NCBI RefSeq assembly: GCF_001261775.1
Contig: NZ_LN868537.1
Location: 620,001-684,000 of the forward strand
DNA length: 64,000 nt
DNA from: Anaeromassilibacillus senegalensis
GTDB taxonomy: Bacteria; Bacillota; Clostridia; Oscillospirales; Acutalibacteraceae
Direction of reading: 5' to 3'
Shown here: positions 36,501 through 45,968 of the stretch, piece after piece
Numbering within the stretch: the first letter of the stretch is position 1
Layout: every line of letters starts with the position of its first letter
Notes under the pieces: generated by a model
What the model was told of the DNA's origin: nothing
Database searches by the model: none
What the model saw: only the letters and a program-made list of their open reading frames with translations
Made by a program: the position numbers and the translations under genes

Positions 36501-39085
36501 CCATCCGTTGTGATGCCGGTACGGGAGAACAGCAGGCCTTCTTGTACGATTCCCACCATGCCGATCTGCGTGTCTGTGCAGTAGGCGGAACTACCGTTCA
36601 CATTGTGAGCGGTCGTCATGGAACTGTGATAAATTTTTCCCGTCATGCCGGGCTTCAGTGAATCAATGATGCCCTGGCCGTTTTTCAGACGGGCTTCGCC
36701 CAGACCCTTGTGCATCCAGCCATGGCTCTGCTGGGAATTCTGTCCGTCTCTCGCTTTCAGCGCCATGGTAAGTTCCGCACCCGCCTTTAGATTTACATTG
36801 TCCTCCGTCTCATAGCCAGGCCATACCGGGTACAGATGGCTAAAATGGCGATGGCCATAATTCTCACGATTTTCACATTCGTCAATGGACCATTCCATCA
36901 GGTCTCCCTGCTTCTGGTATTTGTATTCCGGAAGTTTTGATTTCAGATCCTGCCATTTCTTTACTTCGGAAGTATCTCCAATCACGCCCGCCATGGCGAT
37001 TGCCATGTCCAAGCCGTCTCTTGCCGCCGCGATGTCCATGGTGGAGTTGATCTGTACGACATCCTCATTGGGTTTTTTAGGATGGTTCTCCGGAGAGTAA
37101 GTGGGCAAAAGCATATAGCGCTCACCTTCCGCCAACTCCCTGTGTTCCGAGTCATAGCAGGTTTTTCCCTCTGCGTCCATATAGTAACGCGGGTCCACAA
37201 ACTGCTCCCAGAAATGCGCGTGCTTGCACAGCAGAGGCCAGAGGATATCCTCCTCCAAGTTGAAACCCTCCGCTTTGACACGGTCCACATCTGATTCGTC
37301 CAGATTGAGAACCTCCGCCAAAGAATCGACGTCCACGTCCTCGCCGACCGGAATGATCTCGTTGCCGTAGCACTGCCAATACTCGTAGATTGGAAGGAGC
37401 TGCCAATCGGTGCCCGCGTTCCAACTGAAGAATGGATTGCCCGCATTAAAGTGATAGATGAAGCCGTTTTCGCCGTCCGTGCGGCCGGAGGCCATAATGG
37501 CGTCCTCCATACCGTAAATCTGCTCCGCATTATATTGGAAATCGTCCACGATGCGCAGCATAAAGTCGATGTAGCCGCGGCCAAAGGTCTTCATGCTGCC
37601 GACGTTCGCGGCGGACACCTGCAGATTGACGTTCGCATCCGTTGTGTAATCAGCCTGCCAGTTTGGGTTAAATACACCGGTCCAAATGCCGCCCAGTCGA
37701 GTGGTGGAGTATCCGGACGCGCAGATCGCCGCGTAACGGCCCGCGTTGAACGCACGCTCGACCATCGCCGGACACAGAGTCGTTTTGTTCGCCCGCTGTT
37801 TTTTCAACAATGCCTCATTTGTCAGCGCTCGATCCGATTCGTCTCCATGAAGATCCAACTTTACACTATTGAACAACGGCGTATGAATCCTTGTATGCGC
37901 GGCCAGCGCATTGTCATAAGAAAAGTCCACCGGAGCGTCAGGGTTCTTTTCTGCGTAAATATCCTCCACCTCTGCGATTTGTGCGCACAGCTTGTCCACC
38001 AGTTCGTAAGAATCCGCCCGCGCAAATTCCTCCATGTTACCCAATGTATCAATGCTGCGGTCCAGCGCTGTGATTAAAACGACTTTTTCCGCGTCGGTGA
38101 TTTGAATGGCGGCCTTCTCGCCGATGTTTTTCGCATCAGTCGGCTCCAAAGCAACCTTTTCCTTTGCGCCGTCTGTCAGCACGCGCGTGACGCCCGCATA
38201 GCCGCCCTCGTTCAGAAAACTGTTTTCAAAAACTGGATAATGTACGATTTGCCCGATATAAGAAACGTCCTCCGGGACCAGCACTTTATACCGCACATCC
38301 GGGGTATTGCCGGATTCACGCGGGATAGAGGAAATATCGTCCAAGGAGAGCGTCAGGTCGAGCTTCTCCCCCTCTGAAGACTGGGTGTATTCCGTAATGA
38401 TGACGTTATCCGCGCGGGAGGTAAAGGTCCGGCGCAGCCAAACGCCCGCTTTATCCTCAAAGCCCACGCCAATCTCAGCTTTTTCATAATTAGTCCAGCG
38501 CTTATAATTTTGTGTCTCGCCGCGCCCTTCCATATCCACGCGGAGCTGATTCCCTGGATGATAGGAATAATCGTACCCGCAGGCCCATTTTTCATCCTCG
38601 GCAATTCCCCAAGATTTCTTTGCCTGGGCTTCAATCAGCTTCCAGGCTTTCCCCTCCGTCTCGGCGGCATATGGGTCTTTTACCATGGCCTGACGAAGCT
38701 CGTCAAGCTTTTGATAAACTGCCGGCGTGTCCATCCGGTCGTTGTTCGGCATGTTGAACTTGGTGTTCTGGAAGATCATTACATCGCTCAGGGGGTTGCA
38801 GGATTCCAGCAGGGCGATTTCGCCGTTGCCGGTCACCATGCTTTCACGCCAGCGGAGATGGTCCTTTTGATTAAGCGGCGTTTCTCCCTCGTAGTCCATC
38901 GCGTCATAGGTGACGGATACCACGCCGGTTTCCCCTTGCAGGGGATCGTCCAGGAATTGATACGTGGCGCTATCGCGGGACATCTCCTTCGGTTTTGCCG
39001 CGGCCATCGCCCCCGACGATGCAGTTAGCAGCATGGAACAGGTCAATAGCAGGGAACAAAATTTTTTCATCACCAATTTTTTCAT
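33542..39085 (-). CDS. Secreted GH95-type glycosidase, multidomain with FIVAR repeats
   Basis: A 1847-residue exported protein. The signal peptide is about residues 1-29 (ends SGAMAAA). Residues 45-960 are a GH95 (alpha-L-fucosidase/alpha-L-galactosidase) catalytic region. Candidate key residues are N485 and N487 in DANVN, E666 in YSPEN, HRHFSHL at 745-751, and D838 in TDTQIG, where most family members have DGNFG. A ricin-like segment (about 1000-1225), an Ig-like segment (1240-1330) and four FIVAR-type helical repeats (about 1490-1760) follow, then a beta-rich end. There is no LPXTG sorting motif. It sits beside a sugar ABC system, which suggests terminal alpha-L-sugar removal from host or plant glycans. 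Confidence 0.85.
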   Translation of the reverse strand: MKKLVMKKFCSLLLTCSMLLTASSGAMAAAKPKEMSRDSATYQFLDDPLQGETGVVSVTYDAMDYEGETPLNQKDHLRWRESMVTGNGEIALLESCNPLSDVMIFQNTKFNMPNNDRMDTPAVYQKLDELRQAMVKDPYAAETEGKAWKLIEAQAKKSWGIAEDEKWACGYDYSYHPGNQLRVDMEGRGETQNYKRWTNYEKAEIGVGFEDKAGVWLRRTFTSRADNVIITEYTQSSEGEKLDLTLSLDDISSIPRESGNTPDVRYKVLVPEDVSYIGQIVHYPVFENSFLNEGGYAGVTRVLTDGAKEKVALEPTDAKNIGEKAAIQITDAEKVVLITALDRSIDTLGNMEEFARADSYELVDKLCAQIAEVEDIYAEKNPDAPVDFSYDNALAAHTRIHTPLFNSVKLDLHGDESDRALTNEALLKKQRANKTTLCPAMVERAFNAGRYAAICASGYSTTRLGGIWTGVFNPNWQADYTTDANVNLQVSAANVGSMKTFGRGYIDFMLRIVDDFQYNAEQIYGMEDAIMASGRTDGENGFIYHFNAGNPFFSWNAGTDWQLLPIYEYWQCYGNEIIPVGEDVDVDSLAEVLNLDESDVDRVKAEGFNLEEDILWPLLCKHAHFWEQFVDPRYYMDAEGKTCYDSEHRELAEGERYMLLPTYSPENHPKKPNEDVVQINSTMDIAAARDGLDMAIAMAGVIGDTSEVKKWQDLKSKLPEYKYQKQGDLMEWSIDECENRENYGHRHFSHLYPVWPGYETEDNVNLKAGAELTMALKARDGQNSQQSHGWMHKGLGEARLKNGQGIIDSLKPGMTGKIYHSSMTTAHNVNGSSAYCTDTQIGMVGIVQEGLLFSRTGITTDGFETENDGNRNGEIELLPALPEDWDEGSITGLHARTQATVDSMEWSRANGEVRAEITSNTDQTITLKCGVAWKNVQINGKTPEFDKNGNVRLSLSEGETVTAMFSLSEVKDGYYVVQSGESALTAQDQNRAENGTVSTKTMEATLPDNALWTEFPSYVYDDGKLPSWKTPGKTAGYLNVSNKVYLFVRGNNWADEYGEMWSWGAGASLDPAGLSQLRLANAGGGYVYLETCQEWKGGDWDGASQKVLAIHPETDKVCNTVKNPEDDAQKWKRIVTKNGYVAFQNKANREYLSAEKMDSNGNIMTIPAQEDYGRHQVWKLVSQQGGGIRLINTGSGRALAAEDGALVQNVQGAVWKLSAEKDGYRILIDDGTKGISADGTLVSAEEASAFQFVEKDKPVTYYPIDAVTLNVPQDTFQIGESMRVSAEVEASGISNMDWISVGIAPVYLVENGTGAASIDKNGNLKALRVGDVTVIALCKADPSVRAEKTVRITSDQQVLTIQYGANAELSVEGAYEALIEKDGMFGAAVQAGEEIRLTFTPVNGPFAGATLNGAEIPFEADGFTYTFTMPKDKISLRFAFTTIHKDILETMLNKANEVTDEQLEKLVLSVRKKFIAARNKAQAVYEDSAATQDGVNKAWRELLNMMHYLSFEEGTKDKLAYWLDYAFMLDLEAFTPASREGYAEALAYAQEIYNDEGETLKAEVEKAVNQLYDAIMRLKYRANTETLEFFVKEAQEIDLDKYMDGPEKDRFSELLPQAEELLADGNATQEQVDKLAESLREAIEDLRLTPSREALKELLDESEALDPDDYTQESYAVLRTSLDDAWDMYYNEDAKPEEITAAIASVWKARNGLLPAEKPEEPMKPTRPSKPASGSSGNVSNAYGNAGTAVAVTGAAVQKSVRSDTTVNFTLKKGSAYCFKMTVLNGSVMTPSFTVGNGNVLKTQFVSRIGNEYYYRVWAVGAPGQSTGVYTAMPNEKPQQHCAITIV

Positions 39086-39295
39086 CCTTTCTTCCGTATC
39101 ATTTATGCTTTGGAGGTACTTCCGTAGCTCGGTTTAAAAATCTTCCTCTCCCCTTTCCAAACCGTCTTTGCCGTTGTCTTTCAATTGCAAGTATAACAAA
39201 ACGAATCTGCTTGCAGAATGGAAAATTTGATCAAAAACAGGCAAAATGCAATGCTGTTCCCATGTAAAATCCGTTATATTTACATATAATCAAAT

Positions 39296-40900
39296 TTATG
39301 TATGAATCGACTCTCGGAACTCATTGGGGGACATCCCATAATATTTTTTAAAACAGTAGCTGAAATAGTGCGGATCCGCATAACCGGTTTCCTCCGCGAT
39401 TTCGTAGTTCTTTTTGCCGCTTGTCAGGATCAGATCCTTCGCCTTTTCCATACGCATTTCTGTTAAATAATTAACAAATGTAGCGCCGATTTCCTTTTTA
39501 AATAATGCGCGAAAATAACTGGCGCTCAGGTGAAGTGTATCGCTCACAAAATCTGCGGAAAGCTCCGGGTCTGTCAGGTGTTCCGCGATGATCTGCCGGG
39601 CCTGGTCCATCGCAGCGGAGCAGCTTTTTTTGCGGCTGAGCTGCACGCTTTTCATCATGCTCCGGCAGGTTTTGCGGATCAGCTCCAGCATTTCAGGTGC
39701 AACGCGCATCGCGAAAACCTCTTTCAAATCCGATTCAGAAAGAATTTCATCCGTGTTCAGACCAAGGGTATCCGCCTCCCGCAGCAGGCTCAAAAGAATG
39801 GAAAAGGTGCAGAACCTTTGCTGGACCGGCCCAGCGGGCTCCAGAAGCGTACTGGATAATTCTCCGAGAAGCGCTTCCACCTGCTCACTGTCCGCCAGTT
39901 TAATCGCGGCGACCAGACGTTCTTCCTCCGCTCTGCAATAAACTTTAAAGTCCTGCCGCTTCGGCTCGATATCCTGTATGGAAATCACACGATTCCTGCC
40001 GATGGATTCCCGATACCCCAGCGCCGCAAGGCTGCCTTCATGGGAATGGCAGATTTCGCTGCACCGGCGGCATGGCGCGCCTTTGCCGATGGTCACCGTG
40101 AAATGCAGGTGCTTTTCCACAACCGCGCGCAGCTCTTCCAGGCAGGAGGTAAATGCCCGATCCAGATACGGTGCGCCGGAACGCCCACACGCAACCAACG
40201 TCACATCCTTACCGCCCAGCACCGCCATGCCGACATCACGTGTCTCCATCAGCTCTTTTCCCATGTTGTAGATTGCAAAAAGCGCCATTTCCGGAGACTC
40301 CTGAGAGAAGCCGCAGTCCGGCGGCATCGGATCCGGCAAAATGACCGCCGTCTGGAAAACCGATGCATCCAGACAGTTCAGTTCCAGCATTCCCATCTTC
40401 TCTTTTGCCTCCTGATCGGTAACCGTTCCGGAAAGAAGTCCATTGAGGAACAGGCTCTGCACCACCGCACGGTTCTCCTGATAAAAGGCAGACAAGTATT
40501 TGAAGTTGCCAGCCCGCCGGTATTCCTCGTCAATCTCCGCGCGAATCTCACGCAGAATTTCCGTCAGGCTTTCCGATGTAACAGGCTTTAGAATGTATTT
40601 CATAACGTGCAGGTCGATCGCCTGCCGTGCATAGTCGAAGTCGTCGTGGCCGGTCAGAAAGGCAATCTTTACCTGGGGGAACTCCTGACGGATTTCCCGT
40701 GCGGCCTCGATTCCGTTGATAAACGGCATATTGATGTCTGCAATCACCAGGTCGGGCGGGTCCCTTTTAACCTGTTCTACCAACTCGTATCCGTTGGAGC
40801 AGCAGCCTGCCAGCGTAAACCCACAGGTCTCCCATTGTAAAAGGCGGGCAACATTGTTGCGCACCAGCGCCTCATCGTCCGCAAAAATCAGTTTATACAT
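39296..40900 (-). CDS. AraC-type response regulator (YesN family) of the sugar locus
   Basis: A 534-residue response regulator. The receiver domain has D8/D9, phosphoacceptor D55 (LVIADINMPF) and YILKP. The C-terminal AraC domain (last 100 residues) ends CFKKYYGMSPNEFRESI. ATG 40900 (MYKLIFADDE) is chosen; the upstream extension is out of keeping with the family. It lies between the GH95 gene and the sugar ABC transporter. The matching sensor kinase is probably the one at 45965-47722, on the other side of the transporter. Confidence 0.93.
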   Translation of the reverse strand: MYKLIFADDEALVRNNVARLLQWETCGFTLAGCCSNGYELVEQVKRDPPDLVIADINMPFINGIEAAREIRQEFPQVKIAFLTGHDDFDYARQAIDLHVMKYILKPVTSESLTEILREIRAEIDEEYRRAGNFKYLSAFYQENRAVVQSLFLNGLLSGTVTDQEAKEKMGMLELNCLDASVFQTAVILPDPMPPDCGFSQESPEMALFAIYNMGKELMETRDVGMAVLGGKDVTLVACGRSGAPYLDRAFTSCLEELRAVVEKHLHFTVTIGKGAPCRRCSEICHSHEGSLAALGYRESIGRNRVISIQDIEPKRQDFKVYCRAEEERLVAAIKLADSEQVEALLGELSSTLLEPAGPVQQRFCTFSILLSLLREADTLGLNTDEILSESDLKEVFAMRVAPEMLELIRKTCRSMMKSVQLSRKKSCSAAMDQARQIIAEHLTDPELSADFVSDTLHLSASYFRALFKKEIGATFVNYLTEMRMEKAKDLILTSGKKNYEIAEETGYADPHYFSYCFKKYYGMSPNEFRESIHT

Positions 40901-41143
40901 ACCGTGTCCCCTTCCGCGCGGCACATACGCACCGTTTGAAGCCATTCATTGTATTGTTTATTTAGAGTTTTCGCATAGACTCCTTCTCATATATGGAAAT
41001 TAATTTGTCTTTTATTGTAATCTTCTGCTATTCCCTCTTGATGCAGTTGATGCATTACCATATACTGCCAGGCCACCGCAGAACCATTGCCCTGCGGTAG
41101 CCAGCGGAATTGAAGAAAGAAGGATTTTGAGGGTTTCTTCTTG

Positions 41144-42145
41144 TTATTGATTTAAAATGGCGTCGATCTCCGGCTCCTGATAGTTCTCGGAGGTCACCAT
41201 CGTAACGCCCGTATCGACGTTCTTATCTCCAATGGTTTTACCATTGATCAGGTCCACCACCAGGCTGACGCCTTTGGACCCCATCGCGGAAGGCATCTGC
41301 ACCGCCGTGCCCTTGATCGTCCCGGCGGCGAGGCCCGCCTTGATGTCGTCGGAGTTGTCGAAGCCCACAACCGCGATGCGATCGGTCAGGTTCTTTTCCG
41401 TCACGGCCTGCGCCACACCGACGGCGGACTGGTCGTTTGCACCCCAGATGCCTTTGAGGTTCGGATTGGCGGAGATAAAATCGGTCGCCTGGTTGGCGGC
41501 TTTTGTCGGGTCGGAATCACAATACTGCACACCGACAATGTTGATATTGGGATGGTTGTTTTTGATCTCATCCGTGAAGCCTTTTTCACGGTCTACCGCG
41601 GTCTGGGTGCCCGCGGCAAAATTCACAATGGCAACGTCGCCCGAATCGCCGACCAGTTCCGCCATCAACTTGGCGCATTCCGCGCCCGCCTGCACATTGT
41701 TGGTTGCAAGGAACGCGTCGTACACATCCTCAGAGATGCCGGAGTCGATCATGACGACCGGAATGCCCGCGTCCTTCGCCTTTTTAACCGGTTCGATCAG
41801 AGCGTCCTTGTCGCAGGCGGCAAGGATGATACCGTCATACTGGTCGCTGATGCAGGTTTCCACAATCTGCACCTGCTTGTCAATGTCCGCCTCGGTGGGC
41901 GGGCCAAGGTGAGTCACCTCCACATTGCCAAGTTTCTGCGCTTCCGCGTCGGCGCTCTTTTTGACCGTCTGCCAGTAGGTAGAATCCACCATCTTGGTTA
42001 CGAGCGCGATTTTGAGCGTGTCTCCGCCGCCGTCGTTCCCGGAGGGTGTGCCGCCCGCCGGCGCGGCGGGGGTGTCGGTGGAGCAGCCCACAAACAGAGC
42101 TGCGGAAAGTGCCAGCGTCAAAAACATACGGATGATCTTTTTCAT
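41144..42145 (-). CDS. Sugar ABC transporter substrate-binding lipoprotein (RbsB-like)
   Basis: A 333-residue type I periplasmic-binding-fold protein. Signal peptide with lipobox LFVGC (Cys21), a Pro/Ala/Gly linker, then IALVTKMVDSTYWQ and GIILAACDKDAL, typical of RbsB/MglB-like binders. It follows the permease and ATPase genes in the order ATPase, permease, binding protein. The ligand is not readable; the neighbouring GH95 glycosidase and FucU mutarotase suggest L-fucose, L-galactose or another galactose-series sugar. Confidence 0.93.
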   Translation of the reverse strand: MKKIIRMFLTLALSAALFVGCSTDTPAAPAGGTPSGNDGGGDTLKIALVTKMVDSTYWQTVKKSADAEAQKLGNVEVTHLGPPTEADIDKQVQIVETCISDQYDGIILAACDKDALIEPVKKAKDAGIPVVMIDSGISEDVYDAFLATNNVQAGAECAKLMAELVGDSGDVAIVNFAAGTQTAVDREKGFTDEIKNNHPNINIVGVQYCDSDPTKAANQATDFISANPNLKGIWGANDQSAVGVAQAVTEKNLTDRIAVVGFDNSDDIKAGLAAGTIKGTAVQMPSAMGSKGVSLVVDLINGKTIGDKNVDTGVTMVTSENYQEPEIDAILNQ

Positions 42146-42176
42146 TTTTTGTTCCTCCTAAAAATTAATATAGGGA

Positions 42177-43220
42177 TTAAAGATTGTTCTGCTTTTTGCG
42201 GCGCAGGGTGTCGTACCACACGCCGACGATGATGATACCGCCGATGATTACCATCTGGACAAACGCATCCACCTTGACAAGATTCAGGCCGTTGCGCAAT
42301 ACGCCCATGACTGCCGCACCGATGACCGTGCCGAGAATGCCGCCCTCGCCGCCCATGACGGAGGTGCCGCCGATGACGGCCGCCGCGATGCCCTCCAGCT
42401 CATAGCCCTGGCCCGCGTTGGACTGTGCCGAAGCCAGACGTGCCGCCAGCAGGATTCCCGCCATGGCGGAGGTTGCGCCGCAGAGCACATAGGCCATCAG
42501 TTTTGTGCGGAATACGTCGATACCGGAGAGACGGGCCGCGTCCTCATTGGAGCCGATCGCATAGAGCCTGCGGCCAAAAGCCGTCTTTGCCAAAACGATT
42601 CCCAGCACCACGGCCAGAATCAGCATCAATACCGCCGGGAACGGGATGCTACCAAACAAGGTGCCGCCGCCGATGAATTTGAAGGAAGCTACCAGGTCCT
42701 TATCCGCCAGACTCTGTACGGACACGGGCTTGCCCTGCCCCACCAGCTGCGTCAGCCCGCGGAATGCAAACTGTGTGCCCAGTGTGGCAATGAACGGTGT
42801 GACGTTCATTTTTGTCACCACCAGGCCGTTGATCAGGCCCGCCAGCGCGCCGGCGCTGATGCCCAGAAGGATCGCGACCGGCAGGCTCCAGCCCATGGTC
42901 AGGCACTTTGCGCAAATGATGCCGCCGAAGCCCACAACCGAGCCCGCGGAGAGGTCTGTGCCGCCGGTAATCAGCACAAAGGTCAAACCAAAACCCAAAA
43001 TTGCATATGGCGTGATCTGCAACACAACTGTCAGCAGATTGTTTACCGCCACGAATTTCCCCTGCGATAAAACGCCGAAAAGAATAATCAGCAGAAGCAA
43101 CACGCCGAACGCCATAAACTTCTGGATAAACTCGCCCAGCTCCGTTTTGGAAACCGGTTTCAGCTTTTGCGCCTCTTTTGTCCCAACGGCGCGTGGAGCC
43201 GCTTTTTCTTTGATACTCAA
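42177..43220 (-). CDS. Sugar ABC transporter permease (RbsC-like)
   Basis: A 347-residue inner-membrane permease of the ribose/galactose family, with about 8-10 helices. A conserved segment is [17 protein letters not shown] (about residues 85-101), followed by [17 protein letters not shown] and the cytosolic loop [19 protein letters not shown]. It starts 2 nt after the ATPase stop. The N-terminal 25 residues are a basic cytoplasmic extension. Confidence 0.95.
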   Translation of the reverse strand: MSIKEKAAPRAVGTKEAQKLKPVSKTELGEFIQKFMAFGVLLLLIILFGVLSQGKFVAVNNLLTVVLQITPYAILGFGLTFVLITGGTDLSAGSVVGFGGIICAKCLTMGWSLPVAILLGISAGALAGLINGLVVTKMNVTPFIATLGTQFAFRGLTQLVGQGKPVSVQSLADKDLVASFKFIGGGTLFGSIPFPAVLMLILAVVLGIVLAKTAFGRRLYAIGSNEDAARLSGIDVFRTKLMAYVLCGATSAMAGILLAARLASAQSNAGQGYELEGIAAAVIGGTSVMGGEGGILGTVIGAAVMGVLRNGLNLVKVDAFVQMVIIGGIIIVGVWYDTLRRKKQNNL

Positions 43221-43222
43221 TG

Positions 43223-44734
43223 TTACGCACCCTTTCTCATATCGCTGTCGTTATCCCTGATGCCCGCGGCCAGCCGCAGAATTTTCTCCTGTGTCGCCTC
43301 TTCGCGGTCCAGTTCGCCGGTAATCCGGCCCTCGTGCATCACCAGCACACGGTCGCTCATGCCCAGTACCTCCGGCAGCTCAGAGGAAATCATAATGATT
43401 GCCACGCCGTTGTCGCTGAGCCGGTTCATCAGCTCGTAGACCTCGTATTTGGCGCCCACGTCGATGCCGCGCGTCGGTTCGTCAAAGATCAGCACCTTGA
43501 TGTCGTTGCACAGCCATTTAGCCAGGACGATCTTCTGCTGGTTGCCGCCGGAAAGATTCTGCACGGTCTGCTTCATGCTGGGCGTTTTGATGCGCAGGCT
43601 TTCGATGTACTGCCGCGCGTTGTCCCGCGCCTGCACGTCGTTGATCAGGCCCGCGCGGCAAAGCTCCGGAATATGGGCCAGATTAATGTTGCGCTCTACG
43701 GTCATGTTCAGCGCCAGGCCGTCACGTTTGCGGTCCTCCGTGATGTAGCCGACGCCGTTCTTAATAGCCGCCTGGATGCTGTGCACGGGAACCTGCTTGC
43801 CGTCGATGAAGATTTCCTTGCTTTCCGTTCGGTCCGCGCCGAAGATCGCCCGTGCCAGTTCTGTGCGCCCCGCACCCATCAGGCCCGCCAGTCCGACGAT
43901 CTCGCCCGCCCGCACCTGAATCTCCTTGACGTTTACCTTGCTGTTTTTAACGTTGCGCGCCTCAAACCGCACCGGGCCAAGCTTCCGCTCATAGGCGGGA
44001 AACTTTGCCGTCAGTTCGCGTCCCACCATCATCTGAACCAGCTCATCGATGGTCACGTCCGCATAATTTCGCGTCCCTATGTACTGACCGTCCCGGATCA
44101 CGGAAACCCGGTCTGTAATGCGCGCCAGTTCTTCCAGCCGGTGCGAGATATAGAACATGCCCACGCCTTTCTCTTTCAGTTTGTGAATGATGGCAAACAG
44201 CCGGTCGATCTCCGATTCCGTCAGCGCGGCAGTCGGCTCGTCGAGCACCAAAATTTTGGAGTGGAAGGAGATGGCCTTGGCTATCTCCACCATCTGCTGT
44301 TCCGCCACGCTCAGACTGCGCACCAGCGCTTTGGGGCTGATGTGCAGCCCCAGGTCTTCCAGGATCGCCTGTGTCTCCTGATACATCTTCCGGTCGTCCA
44401 CAAAGGGGCCGCGTTTTGCCTGCCGGTCCAGCCAGATATTATCCGCTACGGAAAGCTGGGAGCAGAGGTTGAATTCCTGGAAGATGATGCTAATCCCCAG
44501 CTCCTGCGCTTTTTTGGTATTTTCGATGGTCACCTGTTCCTCACCGATGAAAATTTCTCCCTCTTCAGCATGGTATACGCCGGAGAGCACCTTCATCAGC
44601 GTGGACTTCCCCGCGCCGTTTTCCCCGCAGAGCGCATGCACCTCGCCTTCGTTCAAGGTCAGGCTGACGTCGCTCAGGGCCTTTACGCCGGGGAACGATT
44701 TGGAGATGTGCTCCATGCGCAATAGTTCCGCCAT
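43223..44734 (-). CDS. Sugar ABC transporter ATP-binding protein (RbsA/MglA-like)
   Basis: A 503-residue double ATPase. The first half has Walker [10 protein letters not shown], signature [14 protein letters not shown] and Walker [10 protein letters not shown]. The second half has the degenerate [16 protein letters not shown] but a good [14 protein letters not shown] and LIFDEPTRG, as in RbsA/MglA. ATG 44734 ([10 protein letters not shown]) is chosen. Candidate regulator sites (AAAAACGA repeats) lie 75-155 bp upstream. It is the first gene of the transporter operon. Confidence 0.95.
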   Translation of the reverse strand: MAELLRMEHISKSFPGVKALSDVSLTLNEGEVHALCGENGAGKSTLMKVLSGVYHAEEGEIFIGEEQVTIENTKKAQELGISIIFQEFNLCSQLSVADNIWLDRQAKRGPFVDDRKMYQETQAILEDLGLHISPKALVRSLSVAEQQMVEIAKAISFHSKILVLDEPTAALTESEIDRLFAIIHKLKEKGVGMFYISHRLEELARITDRVSVIRDGQYIGTRNYADVTIDELVQMMVGRELTAKFPAYERKLGPVRFEARNVKNSKVNVKEIQVRAGEIVGLAGLMGAGRTELARAIFGADRTESKEIFIDGKQVPVHSIQAAIKNGVGYITEDRKRDGLALNMTVERNINLAHIPELCRAGLINDVQARDNARQYIESLRIKTPSMKQTVQNLSGGNQQKIVLAKWLCNDIKVLIFDEPTRGIDVGAKYEVYELMNRLSDNGVAIIMISSELPEVLGMSDRVLVMHEGRITGELDREEATQEKILRLAAGIRDNDSDMRKGA

Positions 44735-44807
44735 TTCGTTTTTCCCGCCTTTCGTGGGGCATTCCAAAGGGTGCCCCGCATGGATCGTTGATTGAATCAA
44801 AGAGAAC

Positions 44808-44890
44808 CGTTTCGTTTTTACAGGTTTATCTTACCAGCCCAAAAAACGAAACAGAATGGGAAAAACGACTGCAAGTGGTCAAAAAACGAC
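44808..44890. promoter_or_regulatory. Repeated (A)AAAACGA motifs upstream of the sugar transporter
   Basis: AAAAAACGA at 44841, AAAAACGA at 44861 and AAAAAACGA at 44881 are about 20 bp apart in one orientation, and CGTTTCGTTTTTA (44808-44820) is in the other. The last motif recurs exactly at 47876-47888 before the aldolase gene. Two-helical-turn spacing fits AraC-type regulators. Confidence 0.5.
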
Positions 44891-44935
44891 GGTCACCGGA
44901 CGGCGGCCGCCGTTTAAAAACAGATAAAAAACAGG

Positions 44936-44974
44936 AAATGCCCTCTATCCCATTCGAGATAGAGGGCATTTTTC
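44936..44974 (-). terminator. Stem-loop at the end of the sugar-binding lipoprotein gene
   Basis: A 14-bp stem AAATGCCCTCTATC/GATAGAGGGCATTT overlaps the stop codon region. On the minus strand TTTTTT follows after a few bases. Confidence 0.75.
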
Positions 44975-45968
44975 ATGCGATAGATGGGAGAACCGTTTCT
45001 ACTTCGGAGACAGACGGACCGGTAAAGGGAAAGATCAACTGCTGGTGTTCCCGTGAGAACAGGTTGCCCCGGTCCACCACCGTCACATCCGTATAGACGC
45101 TCTTTTCATATGATTTCCCGGTTAGGATCTGATAGGCGGTTTCCACACTGTAATACCCCATCATGTAGGGATTCTGAAGGACCGCCACATCAAGGATTCC
45201 TCTTTCCACATAGGCGGCTTCCTCGACCATGCAGTCGATCCCGCCAAGGAATATGTCCGCACGGTCTGCCTGATCCAACGCCCGCGCTGCGCCTGTGGCA
45301 GATTGAGCATTCAGGCCCGCTATGGCGGCGACGTCGGGAAACACATCCAGAATCTGCCGCGTCTGCTCCGCTGCGGTGTCCACATTGGAATCGCAATAGA
45401 GCACCGTTTCCACCGTAAAGCCGGACTGCTTCTCCATGTAGTCGCGGAATCCCTTTTCCCGCTCAATGCCGGGCGAAGCGTTCTGCACAAAGCCGATGAC
45501 GCCGATCTTCCCGCCATCCGGCAGCCGTGCCGCCATCTCCTCCGCGAGGATGCGGCCCGCCTCATAGTTGTCCGTGGAAACCGACGCCTTCCAATGATCA
45601 CTGTTGACAAACGAATCGATCAGCACCACGGGAATGCCCGCGCCGGTGACGTGTTCCATCGGTTCCGCCATCAGGCTGAAATCCCCGGCGGCGAGGATTA
45701 CCGCGTCGGGCCGGCGCTCCACCGCACCTTCAATGAAAGCACGCTGATCCCGATAGTCCTTTTCTTCCTTTGGGCCCATAAAGTTGACCCTGACCCGGTA
45801 GGTGCCCGCCGCCGCCTGCGCCCCGGCATACACACTTTGCCAGTACTCCGATTCCGTGGACTTGATGATGAGATCCACCTCGTATTCTGCGGGCCGCGCG
45901 CTGCATGCACAAAGCAGCAGCAAAAGAACCGCGGCCAGCACAGCAACTTGTAAACGCCGGTATTTCAT
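44973..45968 (-). CDS. Sugar-binding lipoprotein coupled to the sensor kinase
   Basis: A 331-residue lipoprotein (lipobox LLLCAC) with the RbsB fold: DLIIKSTESEYWQSVYAGA at the start, VILAAGDFSLM, VVLIDSFVN, LFIRQ-less hinge strands and a C-terminal extension of about 40 residues (VTVVDRGNLFSREHQQLIFP). Its ATG overlaps the stop of the sensor kinase gene (ATGA), so it is made with the kinase rather than with the transporter. It is likely an extracellular ligand sensor that docks on the kinase, as in LytS/YesM-linked periplasmic-binding systems; this role is an inference. Confidence 0.88.
   Translation of the reverse strand: MKYRRLQVAVLAAVLLLLLCACSARPAEYEVDLIIKSTESEYWQSVYAGAQAAAGTYRVRVNFMGPKEEKDYRDQRAFIEGAVERRPDAVILAAGDFSLMAEPMEHVTGAGIPVVLIDSFVNSDHWKASVSTDNYEAGRILAEEMAARLPDGGKIGVIGFVQNASPGIEREKGFRDYMEKQSGFTVETVLYCDSNVDTAAEQTRQILDVFPDVAAIAGLNAQSATGAARALDQADRADIFLGGIDCMVEEAAYVERGILDVAVLQNPYMMGYYSVETAYQILTGKSYEKSVYTDVTVVDRGNLFSREHQQLIFPFTGPSVSEVETVLPSIA

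Noticed and set aside
43220..44725. 501-residue open frame on the plus strand
   Set aside because: Antisense to the sugar ABC ATPase; codon-phase shadow.
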